Shown here piece by piece: positions 13,136-26,700 of a stretch of DNA of 64,000 bases. The position numbers and the translations under genes are program-made. The DNA lies in NCBI RefSeq assembly GCF_964340395.1, contig NC_135555.1, forward strand, positions 17,048,746-17,112,745. Direction: 5' to 3'. The notes beneath the pieces were generated by a model. The model saw only the letters and a list, made by a program, of their open reading frames with translations, was not told where the DNA came from and searched no databases. The DNA is from Glandiceps talaboti (taxonomy: Eukaryota > Hemichordata > Enteropneusta > Spengelidae). Every line of letters starts with the position of its first letter. Positions within the stretch are counted from its first letter, which is position 1.

Positions 13136-15752
13136 CCTGCTATGGGTGTCTATCACCTACCGGCCGCTTATAAATGCTAAGAAACTGTAGCAATTTTGGT
13201 AATATCTTTTGTTGCGCCAAGTATGAAATGTAGTAAAATTTTAGTCGAGCCCGAAGATAAAAGTAGCGAAATTTGTAAGACTTGCAAGATTGACATCGAT
13301 CGCAACATTGTTCCAAGTTAGTAGACAACACGACTTCAAGTGTACAGAGAAGGAGATGGACACGTCCCCAATTTGAGTATAACACTGGAATGACAAAACT
13401 AACACCCAGCAAGGTTGGTATTTGGCCTTCTGGGGTAGAAGTTTCAAAACCACACATCTTTATAACAGTAGCCTGCCAAAGGATAAAGTATATTTCACTC
13501 ATTGGCCAATCCTCTCCATGTAGAGTAGATTTACGTTTGTCATATCAAATCTTTCGTGTTATAAACTACAAGCCCCCCCCCCTCCCCCCTCCCCCCCTCT
13601 TTGGAAAGACTAGTACTGGCATTACCAACCTATACACCACCTTGCCCGGTACAACAGATGTTACTCTATTTATGATTATGTAAAAACAGTGCCAGGAAAA
13701 GTGGCTAATTTACATAAATTTGCATGTAATTTACATAATATTAGCATATCCAATTAAATATCATATGTAAGGCCAGAAAAAATAAAAAAGCTGGTCAACG
13801 GGCAACCTAATCCATCACATTGGGTAGGAAGGTCGATTTCATTTTAGGATAACACAAACCATATATAATGATAGCAAAATGTTTCAGGTCGAATTTAGAT
13901 AGAACTTATTCAGTCATCTTGATACTATCTCTTGCAATTTGTCTGCATAGCTACAGTTAGGAAATGTACACAATTCACGGTTAAACAAATGGTGTAGTTC
14001 CTCTCACCTTCTCTTTTCAAAAAATGTTAAGCCCCGCCAACTGAAACTCAAGCATTATTTTAGCCACCCCTCCTGTCACCTACACTACAGTGGCGATATT
14101 AAATTATATGGTACAATGATGTATTAAAATAACAGTGATAGCCAACTACAATAATATATACTCCGAACGAGATTACTTTACACAGGATGTGGATTTCACA
14201 TGCATAAGGAGATGTCTCTAATTATCTCTAACTTATACAGGGAGGTACTTAGCAAGACACCTTCAATCTTGTTTTGGGAGAAATACAATTATCACCTTGA
14301 TTGTTACTGATTGGAAGGAGACAACTCCAAAGGCGAAAAAAGTTGAAAATAAGACAGTGTAGGAGGCCATTTAGAGGTGTAAATTATCAAACCATAGACA
14401 CAATTTAAAGTCTTACAATGCTTGAATATGGTAATAAAATACCAGAATTGAAACAATTATGCTATGCATTACATATTATCTGGTAGTATATTTTGTTGTG
14501 GCAAAGCTGAAAGATATTTTGCGGATGTGCACTTGGTAAATGACTTCTACTGAAGTTTAATTTGGTTCCAAAAAATCTCGAATAAAGAGTAAAACATTTC
14601 AAGACTTTCAGACAATGACTGCTCAGCCCACTCCCATGCTAGCTAAATTCTTTTTAGTGCACAATGGATATGCAACAGCTTAATTTAATCTCAATTCATG
14701 CTTGTTTGCATCATCAGAGCCAAGTAAACCATTGTATAAGATATTATGTAATTTGGAATAGACTCAAATGTATATTATTATTATTACATGTGCTATTCAG
14801 AAAATATAAAGAAATATCCTTAATTTTGAAACAAAATGCCACGCCCGCATGAGGATATATTGCCCATCGCCAGAAAAAATATATGGGTATGTAGGTTGAA
14901 CAGCTTTCTCAATTTGTCTGGCCTAATGTCGTATCTTTCAAAGTAGATGCCGAAAAGATGTCACATTCAAAGTTTTAAAAAAAAAAAAATAAATAAAAAA
15001 ATTGGACGGTGCTTTCTCAAATAAGTAACACAACAAAATAATCATTTTCTTTACCCAACTCCCAAAACTGTTGTGGCCTCGTTTATGTCGGAACCCAAGG
15101 TGAACTCAGTGAATTCTCCTTGCCATTATCATTATAATGGAAATTGAAGTTTGGATTTTGATGTCGAAGGTACAGATCTGTTTACAAATTCAGGGCCATT
15201 CTTTCCATAGCAAACTGTCGCTTCAAAATGAATTGCGGAATAACGCTAGTGTCAGTGAAATGAGATAATTATATCAAACATTTTAACCAAAGACAACGTC
15301 GAACACAACTGAAAGTGGATCTTCAAACAGTGGATCTTAAACTGCGTTCCTAGTTTAATAGTTTTTCATGGCCACCAAATTATCCAAAAAGAGATCTGCC
15401 GTTTTATCAGTAAATGATTCAATATTTAATAAGGAACAAGATATAAATGAGATCGAGCGCATCTTCGGAGTCACTGCATGCAGCAGGAGACCTCACGTTG
15501 AACGACTTTTTCACTCTCTGACATACTCTCTGACATTATTGCGATTTGCTATCCGCAAATGAAGGAGACTTCCAAGACTACTGTTACTTGCGGAAAATGC
15601 ACAGTACATGTGCGCATTTCTTTTGTACTTTCTCGCACAAAAGAATATTTAATTTCCTACACTGCAAAAAGTTACAATTTTTAACTGGATAAACTTTAAA
15701 TTTTATTCAAAGTTAAGCCAGCGTACAATAGAGATATAAAGATACATATTAG
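13136..15752. other. Gene-free DNA with a C-rich run
   Basis: No recognisable gene. A broken C tract occurs at 13573-13600. A 120-codon minus-strand frame at 13140-13502 and other short frames show no domain. Confidence 0.5.
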
Positions 15753-15794
15753 CCCCCCCCCCCCCCCCCCTCCTGAGATTCTGGGGGGGGGGGG
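15753..15794. repeat. C18/G12 facing homopolymer pair
   Basis: A run of 18 C (15753-15770), a 12-bp spacer and a run of 12 G (15783-15794). The tracts are complementary and can pair as a G:C-only hairpin, or form G-quadruplex and i-motif structures. Confidence 0.85.
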
Positions 15795-16140
15795 AAAGAA
15801 AGAAAAAAAGGTACTTTTTGAATACGTAGCGATGTTATTAAAATCATTTACGTGACGATTGCTAGCATGCGCGGCTACGGTAGTGAGTGCCAATGGCATT
15901 ATAGCAGAACTTTACAAATTCTATTAATTTTTGAAATGTTCATCATCATACCCATTCTGTTACATCTGCAATATAGCCCATCAATTGGCCGTTGCGTTGG
16001 GCTTGATCTTGTTGCCAGGCATGTTTATTTTTTGAATGTATGTCAACTTGCCTATCCACCCCTGTCATTAGCTTTGAAATACACACAATTTGGCTGTTGC
16101 TATGGGCGTGGTCTTGTTTGCTAGGCACACATGCAAGTGC

Positions 16141-17285
16141 AATTGAACCCTGCTGACTACTGTACTGTTAGAGTAAGTGTATTCACTCCTGTTGACCACC
16201 GAGTAGTCAGTGTGTGTGCAAATGAACCTTGCCGACACCTGAGTGGTCTTGGGGAGTGCAATTGAACATTGCTGACACCAGAGTGGTCCAAGTGAGTGCA
16301 ATCGAAACTTGATGACCAAGTGAGTATAAATCAACCATGCTGACCTGTATGTGGTCTGAGTGAGTGTAAATGAACCCTGTTGACTGCAGAGTGGTCTAGG
16401 TAAGTAAATGCAATTTAACACTACGGGCAGTGGAGTGGTTTGAGTTGAATGATCCCTGCTGAGTGAGTGCAATTGAAACTTACTAACTGATGAGTTTAGT
16501 CTGGATAAGCGCAATTGAACAGAGCAGATCACTGAATGGTCTGAGTGAGTCCAATTCAACCTTGCTTGCCCCCTTCCTCATGCAATAAACTCTTCTTACA
16601 ACTGAGCCCTGCTAACCACTGAATGGTCAAAGCTAGTGCAATTGAACCCTCCTGACCACTGAATTGTCTAAGCGAGTGCAATTGACATGAACCCCCTGAC
16701 CACTGAATGGTCTAAGAGAGTGCAATTGAACCCCCTGACCACTGAATGGTCTAAGCGAGTGCAATTGAACCCCCCTGACCACTGAATGGTCTAAGCGAGT
16801 GCAATTGAACCCTGCTGACCACTATATGGTCTAAGTGAATGCAACTGAACCCTGCTGACCACTGAATGGTCTAAGTGAATGCAATTGTACCCTCCTGACC
16901 ACTAAATGGTCTAAACGAGTGCACTTGAATGATGCTGACCACTATATGGTCTAAGTGAGTGCAATTGAACCCCCCTGACCACTGAATGGTCTAAGTGAGT
17001 GCAATTGAACCCTGCTGACCACTATATGGTCTAAGTGAATGCAATTGAACCCTGCTGACCACTGAATGGTCTAAGTGAATGCAATTGAACCCCCTGACCA
17101 CTGAATGGTGTAAGTGAATGCAATTGAACCCCCCTGACCACTGAATGGTCTAAATGAGTGCAATCAAGCCTCCGCTTACCACTGGATGGTCTATGTGAGT
17201 GCAATGAATCCTGCTGACCACTGAATAGTCAAAGTGAGTGCAATTAAACCCTGCTGACCAGTGAGGTCCTGAGAGTGCGACCACC
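16141..17285 (+). repeat. 40-bp minisatellite, roughly 25-30 units
   Basis: The unit consists of GACCACTGAATGGTCTAAGT followed by GAGTGCAATTGAACCCTGCT. Units at 16600-17230 are nearly regular; the left end (16141-16560) is more diverged. Each unit contains the short imperfect palindrome GACCA-CTGAA-TGGTC. It begins immediately beyond the candidate end of the ZFHX transcript. Long open frames through it on the minus strand are an artefact of the repeat. Confidence 0.92.
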
Positions 17286-20200
17286 ACAGCATTGAAAAAG
17301 ACAATCATATCATGTTATCACATCATTGCTTTTATTACACATAAACCATAAATATAAACTTCTTAGCCATAAAACTATAGCAGCCAATTAAATCTAAGTG
17401 TCAAAGATGAGATTAATTTTGTACCAATATAGCGCTTATCTAACAAGCATTACTCTCTTCTATTGAAGCCATAAAAATAAAGGGTATTTTTTGCTCATTG
17501 AATGAATTACACAATGCAAATAGGGAATGATCTGGAAAGCAGCAGTTTTTTTTTTTAATTCTTGATTTGCTTGAATACTTGGTACTCAAATTCATTTTTA
17601 ATTTCATTAGTGCTATAGCAATCAAGGTATATAGTTAGTAACTTTCTATACTTTTTCCTCTAAAAATATGATTAATTATATCTTCCACAAAAAAAAGGGT
17701 CAAATCTTTTGCTCTAATTTTTGTAATCTGTGATACGTGTAGCTGATTAGTTTTCCTTAGTTCCTAAGATTCGCAGCATTGTCAAGAGTTTGTATCATTT
17801 CAGTGTTTTTAACTTCTTAAGTTTCAGATGGGAGAAAGTGTCCGTAAAGATTCGATATATAAACTAGATGAAAAAATGCAATTTTTTTTAAACATCTAAA
17901 ATATGTTTACAAAATGAATCGTCTACCGTAATCGTTATATTCTCTGATTTGCTAAAATATGGCACTTTTTTTTTTTAAAAATGGGGTAGGACAATTGTGA
18001 ATCTATATAGGTTACATCCAAAATCTATATACGTCAGAGTTAATATAGTTAAAATACAGGCCTATCTTAAATGTTTTCTCTTTCACTCACCAGAATGTTA
18101 GTCTGACTAGCACAACTAATTTGGAGTAAAATTTTTGGAAATTGTGCTACTGACGACACTGCAATATCTAGAAGTTTCCATTCTCTCCTTTTTTTTCACA
18201 AAAAAATGAGAGAAAAAAGTGAGGCTAGTAAATTCTTGCAAAATGCCAACGGGTAAAGTAATTAATTACAATCACCATCCCCTCCGTCGTTAGTGATTGA
18301 AAGAGTTCCTCCCTACTAATTTTCTACATCTGAACACTTTTACAAAGGCCATCTTTTCTTCTCTCTGTCCCATTACCATGGTAATGGCAGCCTCCCTTGC
18401 AGGCAGGTAGAAAAATAATCTTTGTGGTGTATTTTTCGCATCTCTGCTTCAAGACAGTGTATTCTTCCCAGAATGATAAAAAGTTCATTTGTAGGCTGCG
18501 TTGCAGATCATTCCACCTATACATATCTTTGTTCTTTTTGCACCTTTTGCTTTTCTATATTAAAATACAGGACTTTGACTCTTACACTGAATATCATTTT
18601 TTTTTGTCTTCTTCACAAAATGAAACGTACATCACGAGAACAGACAAAAGTCACTTTAAAAGGCGAACAGAGAGATAGCTGCACAGCTTCATTTTAAAAC
18701 ACAAAAAAAAATAAGATACTAAATTTTATAGTATAACCACTGATTAGACACATTCCAAATTAAAGGTGTTTAACTTCAAGTTCACTAAATTACAAACACA
18801 TAAGGGAAAAAATTAACAATAACTTTCAATTGAAAACTTATACAAGTGAAGTCAGACTCTAATAATCGACAAAACATCACATAGTTTTTTGAAAAACACA
18901 GATTTCTTTCCAATCAACAATTTTTAAGTGCTGTTACCCACTATATTCACGATTCTAAATGTTTTTTAATTTAAAAACCATTTCAGTTACATCACTGAAT
19001 GTTAAGGATGTCATTACAGCATTGGATATGACAGACAAAAAATTATCATACAAAATTTGTTTTCTTATAACAAATGTTGCTTACAGCTACAAGCCATGCT
19101 TTTTGACAGATAAAAATGCAAAACAGTCGCACTATCCCTCCTGTTTTGCTGAAAAAGATTGTATCCAGTTTCACAGCCTCCTGTTTTCGTTTCAAAAGCT
19201 TCGACTCTCTATGTACATCAAAGATAAGCAACTACATTTATGCATCACAGTTTTTTTTTAAATCCATACCAAGAAAACAACATCTGATGTTAGTAAAAAG
19301 TATGCTGTGATGAAAAACAAAACAAAAAAACTAAAACAAAATTGCTGTCATATTTCTTGAAGATGCAAAATACCGGAAATAAACGATGTTCTTGTAAGCA
19401 AATACCTTTTTTGTACAGCTAAAATATTTTCTTTAAACAGCATAGTGTGTAATATTGAAAACAAAGAAAAAAGCATGATCAGACCTATGGTGATTCAACA
19501 AACATTACTGAGTTCACGATACATTTAAAATTCAACCAACAGACGAGAACGACTGCAAGTAATAGCCAATTAACGAACACTTCTCAAAAAGACTCGACTA
19601 CATGGCAACATTTATGATACACATGTGTTTTAAGACACCAATTTTAACACCTTCTTGCTTTTGCACGTTTTTGTTGTAAAATTATATATTTCTGCATTCA
19701 TGTTTTTTTTTACTTCTCACAATGAATACGCCTTCTGTAATACACAACTATCATTTCCATTTTGAAAATGTGTTAGATCACATTCATACAGAAAAAAACA
19801 GAAGCATTTTCTATATGTGTAAGTGAGCATTTATAATGCCACATATTCACCAAAATATAGATATTTCTAAGGCAACTAATCCGTGCCCATCTTTCTATTT
19901 TTTTCATGTGAAATGATCTATTTTAGACCCTGCATCTCCTTTTGTGCAGGATACAACTACGAGAAATTTATGTAACATTTGGAATGCATGCAGTTGTTCT
20001 TTTTTGTTGACTTTTTTGTTTAACTCTTTGGAAAATACAGCTACTAGATACTAAAGCTTCTGTAAAAGCTTTGAATAGAATGATACTTAGTACAGAAAAA
20101 ACAGCCAGAAAAAATGTACACTCAGCCTTGTGTGAATTATATTCATGTGTTTTTTTTTACCCATGATAATGGGTACTTGTGAAATGAGACATGATACAGT

Positions 20201-20761
20201 ACATCAAGACTGTGAAAAACGATCTCAATTAGCAACAAAACAAGAAACGTCATAGACCTACGGTTTTTAACAAAAAAAATAAACAACACGATGAACGTGT
20301 GTCAGTTACAGTCAACAATTAAGATTATAAACACTACAGGTCTAAAGTCACTACTACACGAGTTAAAATTTGTTATTAAAATTTACTTTCTTACACCACA
20401 GGTGCGGAGACAAATACTTTAAAAAACTTTCACTTGATTAGATCAGTGATTAGCATGATAATTGGACTTCGTATTTGTGTTTTTGCACGATTTGTATTAC
20501 ACATCTAGGACTATATACTACTATATATACTACAAATATACTTAGTTTACTACTACTTCATAAAAATAAACTTTCTTCACAATTCATATAGAATGCCTAT
20601 TTGATATGGTGGACACCACTTCCAGTTTCTCTCTCTCTCTCTCTCTACGCTGTACATGTTGGATGGTTGTGACAGTCAGAGAACCTTTTTAGTCTTAAAA
20701 TTGTCCGAATTCAATACGATGATTCCATCTTTTCTTTCAAATGCAGGGACAGGTACCCGGG
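17286..20761 (-). other. Probable 3' UTR of the ZFHX gene
   Basis: Unique AT-rich sequence with many T/A runs and no arrays lies between the ZFHX stop codon and the minisatellite. A minus-strand AATAAA occurs at 17336-17331, near the left limit, and would give a UTR of about 3.4 kb. Other, earlier poly(A) sites are possible. The limits are inferred, not shown. Short frames here on both strands have no protein character. Confidence 0.45.
17331..17336 (-). terminator. Candidate poly(A) signal AATAAA for ZFHX
   Basis: A canonical hexamer on the minus strand about 3.4 kb beyond the stop codon and just before the 40-bp minisatellite. It was chosen because it closes the repeat-free region; a single hexamer in AT-rich DNA is weak evidence. 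Confidence 0.3.
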
Positions 20762-23700
20762 TCATGATGACTTCTCTGTACTTGATGATGATGATGGTTT
20801 TCTTGCTGCCTCCCTGTCTGCAGGAATGGAATGATCTGAAGTGCTAGCCTCGTTTGGGTGTGTTGCAGAGCTTCTGCTAGAGTGTGAGGTACTTGAAGAG
20901 TGCTTGTCTTCACTTCTGCTACGTCTAGTTTCCTGAGTAGTGCTTGAGGTACTTGTAGATTTCAGCATTGCTTCTCTGCTCTCCTTTGATGCTGATGACC
21001 CATAGGGAAGCTTAGTGCTCTCTCCCACAGATGGACTGAAACCAGCTACTGCAGCATGGTGTGGACTCATATGCTGTGCTTGTAGCAGGTGTGCCTGCAG
21101 CCCCATTTGTATCGACGGATCATATGGAAAGAATGCAGCCGCTTGCTCTGGAGAATATAGTGGGTAGACAAATGGCGCCTGGGTGTAGTACGGTGACATC
21201 CCTCCAAAGAAGTAGGGCATATAGGCTGCTTCAGCACCAGACATACTTGGCAGATAGCTGGCCTGGGATGCTGCTGCTGCTGCTGCAGCCAGAGCTGCAG
21301 CATCTTCACTGCTGTTACCACTTGTACTGCTCTCTGCACTCTCTTTTTTGGGTGTAGTTTCATCTTTCTTGCTCGTTTCTGCTTCTGTTGGTGATGCAAC
21401 TTGGCCAAGGAATGCGGACATAGCAGCATGTGCCTGCATGGACTGTAGGCTACCCATGTGACCATGTCCGAGCAATGCTGCTTGGTGGTTTGGTAGGAAA
21501 CTTGCTGCCATAGCTCGTTGGGCTTCAATGGGGCTGGCATGTTGAAGTAACTGACCGACTGAAGATGTTGAATCAGTAGTATCCTTTTCTAGTTGACCAT
21601 TAACATGCTTCTTCACGTTGTGAATATGGGTCTCGGTGAAAACATGATCTCTTATTGACAGCTTAGCTGAATACTGTATGTCACACAGCTTACAGCAATC
21701 TTGACCTTCAAAACTGCTTCCTATCAGTCCAAAGTGTTTTGTGTACGTCTGTTTGGACTTCTTATCTTTAGCTCGAGCATTTTGAAACCACACTTGCACC
21801 ACTCGTTTAGGTAGACCAATTTCTGTTCCCAGCAACTCACATTCATGCATGGTAGGTGTACGATAATCAGCAAAGCAACACTTTAGAACTTTCAACTGCA
21901 CCTGACTCATCTGTGTACGGAAACGTTTTCCCAACTCTCTGGCTTGCCGGCGCTGCTCACTGTCTTCTCCTGTTCTTTCTGAAAGGCCGTTTGGGTCTTC
22001 TGAACTTTGGGTAATTGACATAGTTTCAGAATAATACAGACTGTCATTGTCACAATCGCCTTCATTTGAATCACCATCTCTTGTACTTTCACCTTCAACA
22101 TCCATTGCTCTGTCATCCATATTACTACAACCTGTATCGGCAGCTGATGAGGTCATTGACTCTAGATCATCCCGCATACCATCACCGTTGCTCCCGGTGT
22201 CCTTCTGTCCATCTTCAATATCCTGACTATCATCATCCTGTGAATCAGATATAACAATGCAATCTTCTGACCCTGTTCTGGTTGAGGACGGTTTGTCACC
22301 ACCCTTTGCAGTGGGACTAGATAAGCTAGAAACCTTTAAGTTATCACCATCCTCTGGTGTGGACCCTGTTTTCATAAAATCTTCATACAATCTTGGAGAC
22401 ATGGCAGTACTGGTTCCTTCTCCTAGCTCTCCATAGCTGAATGCATCACTCTGCTTCAGAAGACTATCAAGAGCGTTGCCATTGACAAGTTGATCCCAGT
22501 GACGAGCCTTTATGTGAGCTTCTAGAGCAGTTTTGGCTTTGAATATAGCACGGCAAAAAGGACATCTCTTATGAAGGTGGTTAGGCGCTGATAGCCGAAA
22601 CTGGCCCTTCCGTTCTCTTGCTCTGGTGTTCTGGAACCAAACTTGCACAACACGTTTCTTTAGACCAACCTGTCTAGCAATCATATCCAGCATACGTCTT
22701 GTTGGATTACTGTCTTCTTGGTACTTCTGATACAATATTTCAAGTTGTTGTGGTGAGATAGTTGTGCGAAGACGCTTGTCACGTGGTTGGTCTTGATCAG
22801 CAGTAGAGTGGGTCTCAGAGGCTGTATCATCTGTCTCCGAGAGTTTTCTTTTTCCAGATGACATCTCACTCTTTGTTGGTTGAAATGCCGAGAAATACTG
22901 TTCTGCTGTCAGACCATTCATGCTTGTGTCAAACGGCATGTACATCATGTTGAATGGATTGTGTTGAGGCATGTATGAACGGAAAGACTGCATGAAGTGA
23001 ACTTGTTGGTGTTCATTCCACTGGTCAAACTGGGGGAAAACAAGATCACACTTGTCACACTGGTAATGTACTTGTGGTGCTGATAATAACTCTGATTTAC
23101 TGGATTCACTTTTCTTCTCCTCACTCTTCACACTAACTGGTGGCTCAGGCTGCATGTTGGTGGGTGTGTTTGGAGATGTTGGAGTTGAAGAGCCGGCATA
23201 GCTAGTTGTAGAACAATCATCATCTTTGTAACAGTGCTGCTTCTGATGCTTGATAAGCTCAAAGAATCTTTGAAATACCAACAGACATTTGTTACATTGA
23301 TAGTTCAGGCCAGGAGTGCGACGATAACGAGCACCTCCACTTTCTGCATCAGTCTCAGGTGGTGGCTGATTCTCAAACATCTTCCTTGCTTTCTGCCGGG
23401 CATTTTGGAACCAAACTACTATTACTCGGGGACTCAAACCCAGTAACTTTGATAGATGTTCAAGATCATCATCTTTTGGATATGCATTATTTTCGAAGAA
23501 CTCCTGCAACATCTTGATCTGGTAGTCAGTGAAGCGAGTGCGGCCAGCACGCTTTGATGATGATGAATTTGAATAGGAACAGGCTGGCGATGTTGGAGGT
23601 AGAGGTGGAGATACAGAATGTGGTGGAATGAGGCTGGAAGGTGTACTGCTAATTGGTATTGCAGCTGCGCTGGACACAAATGCAGTTTCAGATATAGTTG

Positions 23701-26700
23701 AAGCAACAGTTGTGGTATTGGTTGTGGCTGTGGTTACAGGTGGTGTTTCAGATGACACTTGAATTGCACTGGTTTCTGGGGTTGCACTGGCAGGTTCTGC
23801 CATAGAGGTAGTAGGTGTAATGACAGGACCCATAACTTCACTTCGTACTGGTGATACTGAACTCTCTGATATCATTGTTTCTGTGTCAGCTTTCTTCTCA
23901 GTTGTAGTCACAGTTGCACTGGTCTGTGTATCTGAAGACATTGGAAGAGTAGTGGAAGGTGGGTTGTTGAAATTGTAAGGTGAATCTTTGTTGCGCTGGC
24001 GCTCCTTAAATAAGGTGTTTCTGAACCAGTGTTTGATGACTTTGTGAGGAAGACCAGACTTTTCAGACATCTCACAGATTTGGTCTTCACTGGGTGAGTT
24101 GTTGATATCAAAATGTGCTCGCAAGATTTTGAGTTGCTCATCAGTGATTCGGGTTCTGGCACGTTTTGGCGACTTCTGCATGTAAGCTGACGGATCAATG
24201 TATGAAATTGTCTGCATGGGCTGCAGAGGTATTGGTATAGCACTGGGAAGAATAATCTGTGCTGATGGTGATGGAATTGCTGGTGGTGGCATTGCACTTG
24301 CTGTGCAAGATGGTGCTGCTGGTGATGGGACAGCAGGAGGTGGCATTGCACTTGCTGATCCTGTTGCTACAGCTGAACTTGTAGATTGTAACATCTCCAT
24401 TTGTGAAGTTCCTGGTGCTTGTTCTGTTGCTGAACTTTGTCCAACTGTCGCTGTTGATTCTGTTGGGGTTGCTGGAGTGCTTGGGGAAGCTGCATTGGAT
24501 GCTATAACACCACTCCTCTCACCCTGTAGTTTGTCATATTCTTCTCTGTAAACTTCAGAAAACTGTTGTATCTTGTCAGTTGGGAAGAATGACTTATGGT
24601 CTTGTTCAGCATGAGCTTTAAAAACCCAAACACTTGAGAATTCCCTGTCGCACTTATCACACTTGAACTTATCCTTTGGATCAACGTTGGGAGGGAGACC
24701 CTGGGCATACTCATTAAACTGCTGTACCAGATCAAATCCATAGTTTTCCAAGAATGATCTCATCATCGGATAACTTGGACGAGGAGTGTAGGTCATGTAC
24801 GTTTTCTGCTGGGATGCAAACTGGGCAGCTGTTGCCGCATCATTCATACCACACTGGGTCTGATGTTGAGCTAATGCTTCTTGTGTCATAAAGAACGAGT
24901 TGCAACGGCCACAAGTGTACATACCACTGGACATTCCTGTAGACAGCAGTTGTTGTTGAAAGAAGGCTAGAGAGTTTGGATCCATCAACTGTTGTGTCAG
25001 AGCTGCACTTGCAATTGCATTAGCTGCAGCTGCACTTGCTGCATCACTTCCCTGTTGAGCCTGTAGATGTGCCAGCTGTTGAGTGGCCTCTGCAGCGGCT
25101 GCAGCCAATAACTGGTGTTGAAGAGTGACAGACTGTTTCTGCTCTTGACTAAGAGTAGAAGTGTAGGCATTGCTAGCATCAGGTTGTTGTCCAATATGCT
25201 GCAGACCTCCAAATGCTCCAGCAGATTCCAATTTTGCTGCTCTGGTTTGATGTAGAACTGATCTCATATGAATATCTAGTGTGGAACCCTGACTGTAGGC
25301 CACCTTACATATGTTGCACTTGAAAGGTTTCTTGTCATTACTTGGACTGGTGTCAGGAGGGCTTGATTCAGTCTCATTTTGGCTTCTCTTTAACTTGTGC
25401 AGATGAGAAACAGAGTTGTAGTGAACCAGCAAGATGTTCTTCTGGGTAAATGACTCTTTACAAGTCTCACACTTGTATGGTCTGTTTGGATCCAAATACT
25501 TATCCATAGTGTAAGCTGCTCTGCACCCTCTTCTATGCTGTAATGTCTTGTGATGGTTGCTCAGCTCACTTTGTTTTGTAAATCCTACTTTACAACGATG
25601 ACATTTGTACTTTCTTGTTGGATCATGGTAAGTTTCTTCTGATATATGCATGCTATCCTGAACAACTTCTCCCTCTTCCAGATTAGTTTCGCCGTCACCA
25701 TCCTGCTCACTTGACAAATCCATGGCTTGATTGCTGTCTTCCTGTAGCTCAGAGTACAGATCAGACGACATGCTATCTTGTGATTTTTCATCTAACACAT
25801 CTGGGGTTACAGCCTGCATACTGCTATCACCTCCAGTTGACTGGGAGAAGATTCCACTGGTTGTTGCTGATACAGGAATACCCATACTGTTGACAACAGC
25901 TACTGCAGCTTCCGGTGTTGATGTTGTTGGTATGCCGAGGAATCCACTTGTGTTGTTGGTCATGCCAAAGTACTGGGCCATGTCAGCATTAGTTTCCATA
26001 TGGCTGGTCTCCATATGTTTTCTGAGGGCTGCAATTGACCGGAAACTTCTATCACAGGTGCCACACTTTGTTGCAGCACGTATCATGTGATACTGTGAAT
26101 GAATCTGTAGCTTCTCCATAGTCTTGAAAGCCAAGCTGCACTGGTTACACCTGTACTTGTACACATGACGATCCGAGACTGGTAACTGTGGTCTCTTGGC
26201 ATGTATTTCTTTGAAGTGCATCTGTAGAGCTGCTGATGTCTTGAAGTACTGGTTACAGCCTTTCTTCCAGCAGAGGAAACCTGGTCCTCCTGGAGTTTCT
26301 TGTTCTTTCAATGGACATACTTCATTCTGATGTTTGTACAGGCCATCCAAGTTCTGGAATACTTGATGACATTTCTGGCATCGGTACTGGTCACCTGATT
26401 CAACATCACTACCTTGGTTTGCATCATTTGGTTCTTCAACTTTGCTGGCAAACATATTTGAACTTGGACTCTGGCTGGTCTGATTGGTGGGACTATCCAG
26501 GCCTTGAAGGTGTGAAATGCCTGGAGACATTAAACTGGTGGGTGAAGCACTAGGTGGGTTAGATGATCCTCCCATCCATTCATTCCTCTCTACAGTTGAC
26601 ATCAATCGTTGTATGCAATCCCGGGACACACTGTGAACTTGCACCAAATGGATTTCTAAATTGATCTTGTTAGTACACATATCTTGACACAGTGGGCATC

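Noticed and set aside
13140-13502. 120-codon minus-strand open frame
   Set aside because: No recognisable domain, no splice or promoter context, and an overlapping frame of similar length on the same strand. Length is compatible with chance.
16141-17285. CRISPR-like regular array (about 40-bp units with an internal palindrome)
   Set aside because: There are no unique spacers between the repeats and no cas genes, and the genome is eukaryotic; it is a plain minisatellite.
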